From Perkinsus olseni (Eukaryota > Perkinsozoa > Perkinsida > Perkinsidae): a DNA stretch of 64,000 nt. This document shows, piece after piece, positions 25,623 to 36,232 of the stretch. The number at the start of each line of letters is the position of its first letter. Within the stretch, counting starts at the first letter, position 1. Where the stretch lies: NCBI GenBank assembly GCA_013115135.1, contig JABANP010000074.1, positions 105,565 through 169,564 of the forward strand, written 5' to 3'. The notes under the pieces are model-generated. The model saw nothing but the letters and a program-made list of their open reading frames with translations, was not told the DNA's origin and ran no database searches. The position numbers were made by a program, and so were the translations under genes.

Positions 25623-28452
25623 TACTTCCGCTGCGCGTTGTGCATGAAGCTGCAGCTGTTCAAGTCCGCGGACTCCCTTCTGCGACATCAAGCAACTCAA
25701 GCATGCAAGACAGCATCGAAGGCAGCCAAGGATTCAAAGGCTCCCTCCGATCTTCCGGCCAACAAGTGCTCCGCTGCTGATGGCGATGATGGAGCACATG
25801 CGTCTAGTCCGGGTGGAGGCGCCGCGGAGGCATCGCGGGCAAGCAGAAAGGATGAGGTAAGCACGGGGGAGTGTCCCTCTCAATGACGCGTTCTTGGCGG
25901 CTTTACCTCACGAGTAGCCATTGTGTTCCGGAGGCAGAGAGATTGGTGGTGGCAATGGGTGGTATAATGCGGCATCTTCAACGAGTAAGACCCATCTTGT
26001 TCCTCAGGTCATGGCAGACGCGGCAGAGCTTTCTCCCTTAGCAAAGCCTGTATTCTCGAGAGAAAGCATCCCGCCTTCGCCACCATCGAACCATCTTGCA
26101 CCCCTCCCGGCTCGAGGGGATCCTTCAGAGAAGACAGCCGTAGACACCGACAAGTTCTTAGATGTGAGCTGCACGTCAACCAAGTCTGACCGCTCGAAAC
26201 CTCATTTTTCATTTGCTTTCTTATTGCCATCAACAGCATCATAGCTGAGTTCCGGTGTAGCTTCTTATCGTAGCAAGATAGAATCAGCGGAAGATACCTA
26301 ATACGCTCGCATTGGTGCATACACGTCGCTCCGGCCAGTTTGTGAGGGAGCGGGTTGAACTACAGCTCTGTCGGTTAGTCGAACTGCCTGCCTAGATCGC
26401 AAATCGACTAGTCACGATCAGGGCCCTCCCGTAGGCTCTAGCATGAATCATGATACGTCCGGGCTATGAATCTCGACGTTCTCATGTCATCCATCACATT
26501 TTTTTCGCGCAAAATCAGCTTCGGGGGAGTCTCAACGTAGGAGAGCTGATGAGCTGTCATACCTTGGCTGTTCTCCTGCATGGCAGAATAAGGAAGCCTG
26601 GGAAGCGACGACGGCTCCGTCAGAGCTTGATGAACTCAAACTTTCGCTCGCCCACGCTGATGAGGAGGAGATCTGCGAGGTTTTTAGGGAGCTCACTGGC
26701 GAGCAGGTAACGAACCTCGTCATCGAGGCCCGGTCCACGTTGCTCCGTGCAGGCTCCTAGTGGTTATAGTCGTAGCCACTTGGCAGGGGTGCTGTTGGAT
26801 CGCCTCAGTGCTAACGATACCCAGACGCATCAACAACTCTCTCGGCTCGATTCCTTCCGACGATCAGCTTCACCTCGCCCGATACTTCCATTCTCTTGCC
26901 GAGAAAAGAGCTCAGCGTCCCCATCACCAAAGACTTCCTCACCTGGGGGTGGTCTGCCATCCCCGATAGTGGAGACAGCGAAGAATCAAGGCACGCCATC
27001 CCTCGACGACGTGAAGCACATCGCTGTGACGTTGTCTACTGCCAAGCCCGATGCTGGTCATCTCGCCGAACGGGGAAAGATGGAGCACACGAGCACTACG
27101 GTCGACGTTGTTTCTGCGTCACCCTTGAGACAGTTCATTAAGCTGAGGGCCCAGCAGATACGTCAACGGTTCGGCAACTCCTTCACGGAGAATGAAGTCA
27201 CGGATGTGCTTCTACTCGAGTGGATCCGGAGGCAGTCGCCTCCCCCTTCCCCGAGGCCATCTGAGGTCGAGCCTGGCCATCATGATCCGGCCGCTTACAA
27301 GACTTCGCCGAAGCCTCACACGACTTTGGGAAATCCGAGTAATTGTGGAAGTACACAAGAACCTCTCACGGCTCAAGACCCTACGCAGAAGGAATACCCG
27401 ACTAGCGAGAATGCACAGAAGTCGCTTCGGAAATCAACGGAAAAGCGCGACATGGATTCGGGTGGTGTGCATGGACGGAGGGGTAAGGTCTCAAAGAAGG
27501 AACCGAAGAGGACAGCGAAGAAGAGGCAGAGGTCGACTCATCAATCTGCCGGGTCCGGTGAGAAATCCGTCAACGAGATAGCTCTTGCGTGGAACAAGAC
27601 TTTCGACCAGGTGAGCGTCGCGACTGCCTTGTATCAGTACAACCACCTCTTACCTTCTACTCAGTAGTAGTGTTCTCTTTTCCGTCTTTAAGTCCTTCTG
27701 TTACCGATTGTCTTGAATGATCGTGGCTAGCGCTAACAGTTGAGCTGCTGACCACGCAGCAAGAGGCAACTGCCGCGCTCTCTCGGCACCCTGCATACTC
27801 CCAATATCATGCACGTTAGGGAAACGCTCAAGTCGTGAGTTTGAGGTTTATCAAACCATCACCGTCACGCGGATATGTTCAACTCATGACGCTGTTGTTG
27901 CAGAGGCTCCTGTATCAGGTGGAGGCTGCTGGGGACTCGGCGGGTCGATCGAAGCGAAGACCACGCCGAGGTAGCGGAGTGCTGCGGTTGTCGCTTCCAT
28001 TGCGATCGAAGGTGGTTCGACCCTCTGTGAAAAGTGTCAAGAACGTACCGCCTTGACCACGGTGAAGTGCTGCAACTGCCTAAAGCATTGGCATAAGTCC
28101 TGTCATGATCCGAGGCTAGACGAGGAAGTTGACTTCACGAAAATGGTGGGGCTGGATCATAATAACCATGATGATGTGAGCCTTCAGGAGTGGGTTTGCT
28201 GGCCGTGCCAAAAGAAGTGGTTAGCCGGTCGTAAGGTCTGCTATCGAGTCGGCGAGGACATATGGAGCTCGGTCCGCGAAAGCCTTGCTTCGACCTAGGA
28301 TACTCCCTTATCAGAGTATTCGCAAGACCATGTGGTGGCCGTGCAGAGTGGTGAGGCTCCAGTGTCGCCATCCTTACGACCCCTACATCTACTGCATCCA
28401 GCCTTACGGTCGTCCTGGCGCTGGCAAGGCTGTTGTGTACTCGGCATCTGAT
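25623..28452 (+). CDS. Chromatin-reader-like protein: C2H2 finger, PHD finger, PWWP-like segment
   Basis: Predicted nuclear histone/DNA reader. Exons: 25623-25856 (YFRCALCMKLQLFKSADSLLRH, C2H2-like); 26008-26163 (Pro/Ser-rich); about 26519-26706 (acidic, LAHADEEEICEVFREL); 26755-27610 (long Ser/Pro/Lys-rich exon with RQFIKLRAQQIRQRFGNSF and a basic KKEPKRTAKKRQR tract); 27904-27970; and from 28012 the PHD finger with eight zinc ligands: CEKC, CCNC, H and C of HWHKSC, and WVCWPC. A later exon ending 28452 reads MWWPCRVVRL, similar to the core of PWWP domains. The intron 27971-28011 is only 41 nt, and splicing it is needed to keep PHD in frame (RRPRR-GGSTLCEKC). The frame of the 26519 exon and both gene ends are uncertain. 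The PHD call is strong, PWWP moderate. Confidence 0.7.
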
Positions 28453-29374
28453 GTGAGCCCATCGCTGCTAGTGTGAGACGGTGATACTGTTACGCCGACT
28501 TCCTTAGAAAACGGTAAGGCCGTGGCAGTCGATCAGGACTGCGGCGCCAGATGTCGCCGTGGCGCTGTCTAGAAATGGGAAACCAATTAGCGGGAGGAGT
28601 CTGAAGGAGATCCTATCGGTGGGGGTTCAACGGGGTCACTATCAATGGTCAAATTACTCTTAACGGTATTCTCCTGGAATTTCTATGATTAAGACGTACT
28701 TGCACAAGTCCCTTAACGGCAGTCAATGGGTTTCCCACTCCTCCTTACGCTGCGATGCTACCTCCCATAACGCTTACTCGGAAAGCTTCCACTTGGGAAC
28801 GCCTAGCATCCGGCGGGGGAGTGTTCGGAACGCAAGCGTGAGCCCGCCTTTGCCCAGCATGTTTGTTAACTTCCAGGTCATCGAGCAAGTGAACTCGGGA
28901 GGCAGCCCGTCTTGAAGGTAGAGTGAACAGTATCCTCGAATCAGCCGGAGTGTTATGTTGTTCCAAGTATCGCATGCGGTACTGCAAGTAGCCATATTGA
29001 TGTTTCCTTCGCCCACGAGTTGGGTTGGTTCGAGAAGCTCCATCTCCCACTGAGCATCACAGCCCTGTACAGTTGTAACCGGGCCATGAACTCTCCCGGT
29101 AGTGCAGCATATCTGTTTTTGCGTTCGCCCTTGCGGTTACACGCCCCTCAGGAAAGTCTCTCCATAACCCCCATTAGGTTGGGGTATTCGGTGAATCGTT
29201 TGTTTCCCGTCAGCTTTTGTCGGTGCCGGTTCGTCGCCCTCCTTGACATCAACTTCGTAATATTCTGAGTTTTCGATGCTCACTTGTTAGCAATCTTGCG
29301 CACTTGCAATTCCTCAACGCCCTTCCTGCGCGTCACCCTTGCCCTAGTATTACTGTATTGTCTTTGAAAGGTAG
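28453..29374. other. No gene recognised
   Basis: Probably the 3' end of the PHD gene and the promoter of the anamorsin gene. Open stretches on both strands near 28.7-29.0 kb lack domain similarity. Confidence 0.4.
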
Positions 29375-31715
29375 ATGTCCTGCAGCACTTCTAGATTCCT
29401 GAACCCCCTCACGGCAGTCCAAGGCACTGTATTGGTAGTAGCCCCACGGGCAGCCGATATGTCCTCCACTTTAAAGGACATCATCAACAACTACTTGGCA
29501 GTATTCACTCTGCCCGGACAGGTAGTAATCGCCTTCCTAGATTCTCTGTAACAGCAGATGTATATGCAGTACCACACCTTCCGCTACGCACGTCTTATTA
29601 GTAGCTACTCAGTAGTAATAGACAACAAAAGGCCCGGCCTTTGCGACCATTCTATCTGTATTCATCAATACTCCATCTCAGCTCATTATCCCATAGCTGT
29701 GTTCTAAGGGCACCTCTGAATCAATTCCATTGCCCGCAATCGTTCTCACAACCATGTCGATAACACATCGAGTCTGCTGCCTGACGCCTCCGCGGTTGCA
29801 TCAGTTTTTCTTCATCGTCGACTGTATCATATACCCGGGCCCATTGGTTTTCTCGCCTCGCAACTTCGTTCATGTTGTTCAGGCTGACTTGACTATGCCG
29901 GAGCATCTCACTGAGTTCCCCCGGCTAGCGTTCGATCAGATCGTCTTGTTCGCCGAGGACGACAAAATCAAGGTAACTAACTACATTAAGGTTAGTGTCG
30001 TTTTCAGTGCTCCAGTCCTCAGGTGGACTATTATTTCTTGAGTAAGGTCGCCGCACTGTTGAAGCCGGCTGGAGTTGTTAATATCTTCGTGAGTGGAATT
30101 GAAGTTGAACCGAGCCGTCGACCGGCGTATCTTTTAGATACTGAATCCTGACGAAAAGTTGGACCTTAGTATGGAGACTGTCTTTGCTGGTTTCACTGGC
30201 GGCCGGGAGATAACAAGCCCCAAGACCGGTGCCTTCGTCCACTACGCCTGCCGAAAGCCGGGGACACCGAGTGTTACGTTTACGTTTGAGATGGTAATAG
30301 GTTGAAGTGGTATAGAAATCATGCAAAATCGCCCGGCTGTGGCGAATCATACGCAGTACGTTTGTATGTGATGGAATATAGAGCGGACTTGCGTGACGTT
30401 GTCTCTAGACTCAGCTGTGCTTAGTCTGATGCGCGGCGATCACGAGTGAATGACTGAAGGTCAATAGCCTCGATAGTGGCTGTTTGAGGCCTCTTGCAGC
30501 GACCATGGGTGCACTCGATCGAGTTGGTCGATAGCTGTGTTGTACTAGGCACAATCATCACTATGTGGGAAGTCCTTATTGGAAGATGATGACGATGAGT
30601 ATCTAGAGCCCGTGCCGGAGACTGTCGGTGGTGGAAAAGATTCCTGCGATAACAAGCCACGAGCGTGCAAGTAATACGCGCAATTTGCTTTTTCTTTTTT
30701 CCTCGTCGTATCCCTCTCCCAGTCGGTGAGTGGACTGAGATACCGCTGGCGATCGGGATGCTGCATCCTCTACGTCTTGCTAGCCCCGGAGAGTCCTTTC
30801 CGGTACTCATTCCTCGTGAGGGTCGGATATAGTATTAGCTATCATGGACTCATCGGGTCATGGCATCTATCGTTGATGCCGGTTGATGCAGGAAGCGACA
30901 CGTGTCTGCGTTTGTAGTGGTCCGATTGATCTCGCTTAGTCATATTGCCTGTGGTCTGTAGCAAGTTAGTGTATTAGGTTGTGATGGTAGGGAATTGGAA
31001 GATGTCATCACATCACACTTCTGAATCTACGTTCACCCTCACTGTCGATCCAGTACTGTGTGCTCAGAAACTGCACCTGTGGCCGTGCTGAACTAGAGGC
31101 AAAGGTCGGTGCAGAGGAGGCGAAGAAGAGAGTTGAAGAGGCCAAGAAGGGAGAGGTCAAGAGCAGTTGCGGCAACTGCTATCTTGGTGATGCCTTCAGG
31201 TAGTACAAAGCTTCTTCGGGAGGCCTCTCAGCTATTTTCTAATCGTTCCTTTAACAGCGCCTTCTACGTTGTGAATCAAAGCCTCTGCTGTCATCTCATA
31301 ACCATAGTCGTCCGTATCATATTGAGAATGGTCATCGGAATAGACTTGGCGAGAAGTTAGGATAATGTTTCTCTCGAAGTTGCGCAATATCATGGTGTGC
31401 TTCCCCTATATGGACCATCCCGCTTTCAATTCTATCTAGCGCGTAGGGATTCATAGCTTAATTTCGTGGCTCCGATTAACACGCTGTTGAGTGTTGTGAC
31501 GACATGACAGTCGACTGGTCGGCTGTTGTGATCGTTGGCTCTCTTTCCAAATCATCATGGTCCCGGAGGATCAAGAATGGTCGGCATGTCGCTGTGATTG
31601 GTGCTTGTGTAGGTGTGGAACCTGCCCCTATCGTGGGCTGCCTGCCTTCAAGCCCGGCGAGAAGATTCAGATGGATCAGCTCATCTCCGACATCGATGCT
31701 AGAGTTGTTGAATAG
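29375..31715 (+). CDS. CIAPIN1: Anamorsin (CIAPIN1/Dre2), cytosolic Fe-S cluster assembly protein
   Basis: In known eukaryotes Dre2/anamorsin receives electrons from Tah18/NDOR1 at an early step of cytosolic Fe-S assembly. Seven exons join in phase: 29375-29521 (ATG start), 29883-29972, 30023-30088 ([14 protein letters not shown], the methyltransferase-like fold), 30138-30293, 30573-30670 (acidic linker [12 protein letters not shown]), 31068-31199 and 31613-31715 (stop TAG). Together they code for about 263 residues, slightly short for the family. The C-terminal CIAPIN1 domain is diagnostic: [12 protein letters not shown] for the first Fe-S site, and [15 protein letters not shown], an exact CX2CX7CX2C motif for the second, followed by PAFKPGEKI. 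Helix [14 protein letters not shown] replaces part of the usual linker. All splice sites are GT-AG. The start of exon 5 is the least certain boundary. Confidence 0.92.
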
Positions 31716-32785
31716 ACGCCCTGCCGTCCATTGCTGTTATCTCCATCATTATTCTGTTATATTGTAATAAGAAGACACCCTGATAAATAGAGTGTACTTT
31801 CCTTCACCACACTGGTCTTTGTTTTCGGAGTGTCGCCAGTACCAGTGCTTACTTTAATTTGAAATTGCTTGAAATTTGTCGTACCTCAGCTTGAGGTCCA
31901 CCCTACCCAACTGTGGGGGACTACTTTTTAGAAGCCTCTTTGGTTGGTGGACCACAAGTTGGACAGCTCAATAGAATCCATGAGCATCGGGGATAGCTCA
32001 GACTGTCCTTGTGAGATACCTTGCCTAGCACACTGATGGATTTTCTCCATCTGCAGAGTATGCTGCGCGACCATTCCGCAGAATGGGACTTGAAGTGTGC
32101 TCACTCTAATGATCGCTACTCCAGCTTACTAGGTTTCTTGTGGTGCCTCCCTTGGGCCGATGTGCGGGTCGCATGTTCCCCATGCGTTGAGATACCTCAA
32201 TCCGAGAGTTGAAAGTCTTGTGACTCTGCCTGTCGCACGGACAGCGGAAAGTCTCGTCTGATAGGTATAGGGAGACTGCCTCCTATCGTTGCAACTGAGA
32301 AGGCAGTCCAACCATAGAGTATGGGACTGGTTCAAAAGCCTCATCATGCTTAGACAGAAACTATGGCCCATGGTCTGTAGCAGCCGACTGGCACTGGCAG
32401 CTCGTCATCAGCTGCTCTTGTGTTATAGTAGCTGTGAAGAATCCATGATATACGCACCACGCCAGACCTACCTGGCAGTAGCTACCATGGCCGCTCAGTT
32501 ACATCCGCGGGTCATCTTTTCAGCGTCGACATATCTGCTCATCCGTGTCCGTGACGATATGCAGGATATACGACAGCTTCGTGACGACGTCTCGCTCGCC
32601 CAGAGACAGTCGTGGTTGTTGGCCTGGCTCGTGCCCGCTGGAATTCCTCTCCGATACAAGGTTCGATGATGTCTTGACTTGCTCGATTTCTTATCATCCC
32701 TTCTTCTCTGGGGAGTGCTTCCATTGCGGTTAGAGTAGCTTCACTCTATAATCTCAGTTGTGGCATCATCCATCGGTGCTTCGAC
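31716..32785. other. Intergenic; nothing recognised
   Basis: Between anamorsin and the first secreted-repeat gene. A 126-codon plus-strand open stretch at 32289-32669 has no recognisable domain or signal peptide. The region should hold the promoter of the gene at 32786. Confidence 0.45.
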
Positions 32786-35032
32786 ATGCCGAAGGTCACC
32801 TTCATCGTGCTGCTTCAACTGCTTCAAGTGCTCTACTGTGCGCTTCCCAAGGATAAATACGCCCCGGTCTTGAAGGAGGAACTGCCATCCGGAACATACC
32901 GAGCGAAGAGACAACATTTTGGAGGAGTGTGCTCTACTCTTCCGCAGCTCAACGATTTCGAAATCCATGTTTCGGAGAGTGATGGCCAACAGGTGGCTAG
33001 CGTGAACGCAGTGGTCGACGGGAAGCGCATAACGATGGCGAAGCAGTCTCGTTTGGTCTGGCAACTCGGTACTTTCACAGCGAGACTCAACCTCAAGCGG
33101 CATGGCTTCTCGAGCAGGAGCAAGCGCTGTTTCATATTCAAGGCAAATGCCGCCTGGGGGATAAGCCCAGCTGGCAAGTTCATGCGTGACCTCTACGAGA
33201 ATCTGGGGAAGCCTGTGCCCCACCAGGCCTCTTCACAACTCGCTATCTGTGAAACTCCATCAGGATTTGTGCTTGGCATAGGGGTCATGAAGCGCAAGGG
33301 CCAAGTCATTGGCTTCGACAGCGCTTTCCTACTCACCAGGACAGAGACGGACCAAGTGCAGATGGAAGGGTCCCTCTCTCATGCGGAAGGCGACATGCAC
33401 ATGGAAGCATGTGAAGGTGGCGGCAGAAAAGTCGACGAAGAGGTTGGCCCGAGTCGAGTCGCTAAAAACCCAGTTCTACGGTCTGATATACCGTCTGGAA
33501 CGTACAAGGCACCGAGGGGGGCTACAGGGGAAGTGTGCCCCACTCTACCGCTACTCACCAATTTCGAGATGGACGTTTGGGAGCGTGAGGGACAGCAGGT
33601 GGCACTCGTATATGCCGAAGTCGAAGGGAGGCCCCTCAGCATGAGGGCCAGCTCTCGGCTGGTGTGGCATTGTGACAGTGCTGCAGAGAAGATAGACCTT
33701 GAAGTCTACGGGCTCTCCAATGACGACAAGCGATGTTTTCATTTCATGGGCAATTCAGGGTGGGGTGTGACCGAGGCTGGGGACTTCATGCGTCAGCTCT
33801 ATGCGAGTATGGGTAAACGCGAGCTCCCGCATGCCGCCTCGCACCTCATCTTCTGTAAGAGTTCATCTCGTCTGCTGGTCGGCTTAGAGCTCAAGAAGCC
33901 CAACAGTAGAACCACCCTTATCCGGCATGCATTTTTTCTCGAATGGCCGACGACGACGAACGCAGTGTATTTTCGTCCGGACAGCGATAGGGCCTCCTCG
34001 ACACCAGCAATTCGGGAGGGATTAGAACCAGCTACCCGAAAGCGAAGGAGCTCGTCAACCGGTGCGGTGGCTTCCGGTAAAAGGCCGCTCGCTCCTTCAT
34101 ACGACGCGGTCTCGGAGGAGGAGTTGCCATCAGGAACTTATAAAACGAAGGAGCTTGGCGCTGGCCAAGTCTGCTCTAGTCTCCCGCGGTTGACCGACTT
34201 TGAATTGCGAGTATGGGAGAATCATGGACAGCAGGTGGCCTGTGTTTATGGCGAGATCGATAATGAATCGGTTTATATGAGCCAGGAGATTCCTTTGGTA
34301 TGGGATAGCAGAAGTTACTCAGTGCGCAGGCAAGGTCGGGATGATGAGCTCTTTTCCGAGTGCTTTCGTCCCCAGGACAACACGCTTGCCGAGAGTGTAG
34401 CCGGGAACTTCCTGCGCGGGCTATACTCTTTGATGGGGATGCCTGAGCCTCTACTGGCTACTTCGGCACTTGCTTTCTGTCCGTTGATCGGCTCATCAGA
34501 TATTCTAGTCTTGATAGGGCTCGAGGGGCAATTCTCTGGAGTAAGGGGATTCGAGCATTCTCTCGTACTCAGCAGACCGCAGGCGGATAGAGTGCACGGT
34601 GGGATGAGCAGCAGTGTACTTACAGCGCGAGGAGATAAGGATAGTTCTTTCGGCAGTATACCGGATGGGAACTACAAAACATCCTATGAGAAGGCTCAGA
34701 TCGGTGTGGGTGTAAAGACCAACCCTTCGACTGGTCGCCGGATGATCAAGTTGGAACTCAGGGAGAGGTTTCGGCGAAGAGCGGCGGCCTACTCCGGCGT
34801 GGCGGTACCCACTGCCGACAACTGTATGCAACTCGATTTGCCATACAATAACTGGTCATTGTCGAACCATGCTATTAGATCATTCCTAGGCCACCACGGG
34901 TTCACTATGGATAAGATCAGCATTTGTTATACTGATGGAATCGGCTGGACTCTGAATTTCCATAAGCAGGATACGAGTGATGGGCAAACTACCACAGCTC
35001 TCGAGCTCAAGAAGGTCGGCCATGGCGAGTAG
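32786..35032 (+). CDS. Secreted repeat-module protein, 748 aa (three LPSGTY modules plus C-terminal module)
   Basis: Intronless, unlike most neighbours. Starts with a signal peptide (MPKVTFIVLLQLLQVLYCA), so probably secreted or vacuolar. Three ~165-residue modules begin near residues 34, 235 and 448 with L/IPSGTY, followed by VC.TLP.L..F, GQQVA.V, RLVW, a Cys-Phe pair (RCF) in the first two, F+R.LY..MG and a Cys before the closing strand. A different C-terminal module (about residues 622-742: GNYKTSYE, DNCMQLDLP, ISICYTDGIGW, TSDGQTTTALEL) ends the protein. Conserved single cysteines suggest disulfides. Basic linkers (RKRRSSSTGA) separate modules. I do not recognise the family; a lineage-specific extracellular protein is an inference from the signal peptide and repeats. 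The 571-aa gene at 36233 is a paralogue in the same orientation. Confidence 0.85.
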   Translation: MPKVTFIVLLQLLQVLYCALPKDKYAPVLKEELPSGTYRAKRQHFGGVCSTLPQLNDFEIHVSESDGQQVASVNAVVDGKRITMAKQSRLVWQLGTFTARLNLKRHGFSSRSKRCFIFKANAAWGISPAGKFMRDLYENLGKPVPHQASSQLAICETPSGFVLGIGVMKRKGQVIGFDSAFLLTRTETDQVQMEGSLSHAEGDMHMEACEGGGRKVDEEVGPSRVAKNPVLRSDIPSGTYKAPRGATGEVCPTLPLLTNFEMDVWEREGQQVALVYAEVEGRPLSMRASSRLVWHCDSAAEKIDLEVYGLSNDDKRCFHFMGNSGWGVTEAGDFMRQLYASMGKRELPHAASHLIFCKSSSRLLVGLELKKPNSRTTLIRHAFFLEWPTTTNAVYFRPDSDRASSTPAIREGLEPATRKRRSSSTGAVASGKRPLAPSYDAVSEEELPSGTYKTKELGAGQVCSSLPRLTDFELRVWENHGQQVACVYGEIDNESVYMSQEIPLVWDSRSYSVRRQGRDDELFSECFRPQDNTLAESVAGNFLRGLYSLMGMPEPLLATSALAFCPLIGSSDILVLIGLEGQFSGVRGFEHSLVLSRPQADRVHGGMSSSVLTARGDKDSSFGSIPDGNYKTSYEKAQIGVGVKTNPSTGRRMIKLELRERFRRRAAAYSGVAVPTADNCMQLDLPYNNWSLSNHAIRSFLGHHGFTMDKISICYTDGIGWTLNFHKQDTSDGQTTTALELKKVGHGE

Positions 35033-36232
35033 GTGGAACTGTTCCCTTCATTTCCAGGGATGAATCTCCTCGGGAATGGCACGGGAATAGATCGTTAACC
35101 TTCGCTGTATCTTAGAACCGAACCTAGGCTCCTCCCTGTGTTGCTATTCATTCAATTTCTGAGCGCCTCTTCCCATGTAGCCTCTTCACTTTGATGTTGC
35201 TGTCCACGACGATTACCCAGGTTGTGTTGAGTACGCGGCGATATCCGAGCCTTATGAGAGAGAGCCTATGAAGTCTACAACTCAATCAAAGATTACGGGC
35301 GGGCCCTTTGCAGAAAGTTGCTCTGCAGCAGAGCCTCTGCTAGACTAGGGCCTCTCTGAAATGGCTAGAACACACTGAACCCCAGAAGGTATCAAGATTC
35401 CTTCATCACCAGGATAGGAGAACTGCAAGAATTCTTGTGCACGTAGCTGAGACCCCACCATACGGTATGGTTTCATACCTGTGAAGTTCGGGTATACAGC
35501 AGGCGGCTGCATTGTAGACCTTAGCGAGCTTCAGGGCAGGCATACTGTGCTCTAACCAGTATCATGCCAATGCGCAACTCGTAGCAGCAAGCATGCGAAA
35601 CTTGCTGGATCACGATGAGACCGCGAGACCTGGGCGACGTCAAATCGTCCCGGAGCCTCCGAACTGCTGAAGTTCAGCAGGGACGCGAGCTAGCCAAACC
35701 ACCATTTGTGCCGCCAAGACCGCTGTTTGAGCAGAAGCAGCAGCAGCAATGTGCCACCGACTTGGTAGGCTCTACCGACAGTGCGGTCACCATACAAGTT
35801 GTATGGGTGTGGTAACTACACTGTGGGTGCCCCTTTAGTTATGATATTCGTAATGAAGCTGAGTCGACGGAAGCCCGCAGATGATAGTCCTGCCCCTGTC
35901 GGCTGGTTCTGGAGTCAGCAATTATGCCATACGGGATCGTATAATGGCTGACAGTACCAGCCTCGGATGGCAGTCCTGCGGCCTGGAGTTCGATCGTTCG
36001 ACGGCGAATCGAGCCCTTCCCACGAGTAAATCGTTCCGACTTTCCTCCTCTTGGAGGTCGGAAGGCTGCACTCGGGACGGGTTCGCGTTTCCGCCCCTCG
36101 CTAGGGTCGTTAGCCTCTTGGGCCTGTACTACCCGGTGCCTCGCCCGTACGTATATCTCGCTCGCCCGGAGACTGCCAGCAAGGCTACAGTCTCGAGCGC
36201 TTCACAGTTCTGTTCACAACCGAAATTCCGGC
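35033..36232. other. Intergenic between the two secreted-repeat paralogues
   Basis: About 1.2 kb without a supported gene. Possible B-box-like GAGTTCGATCG at 35985-35995 without a clear tRNA fold. Confidence 0.5.

Noticed and set aside
26764..26782. CGTAGCCACTTGGC, resembling the spliced leader with a 1-nt deletion
   Set aside because: It lies inside a coding exon of the PHD gene, the match lacks the CTCAAG end, and such partial matches are expected by chance; not a convincing spliced-leader relict.
26840..26860. B-box-like GGCTCGATTCC in the long PHD-gene exon
   Set aside because: No A-box, no acceptor pairing, and the segment is in a well-supported coding frame; chance.
32289..32669. 126-codon plus-strand open frame as a gene
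   Set aside because: No recognisable domain, signal or splice sites; such lengths occur by chance in this window.
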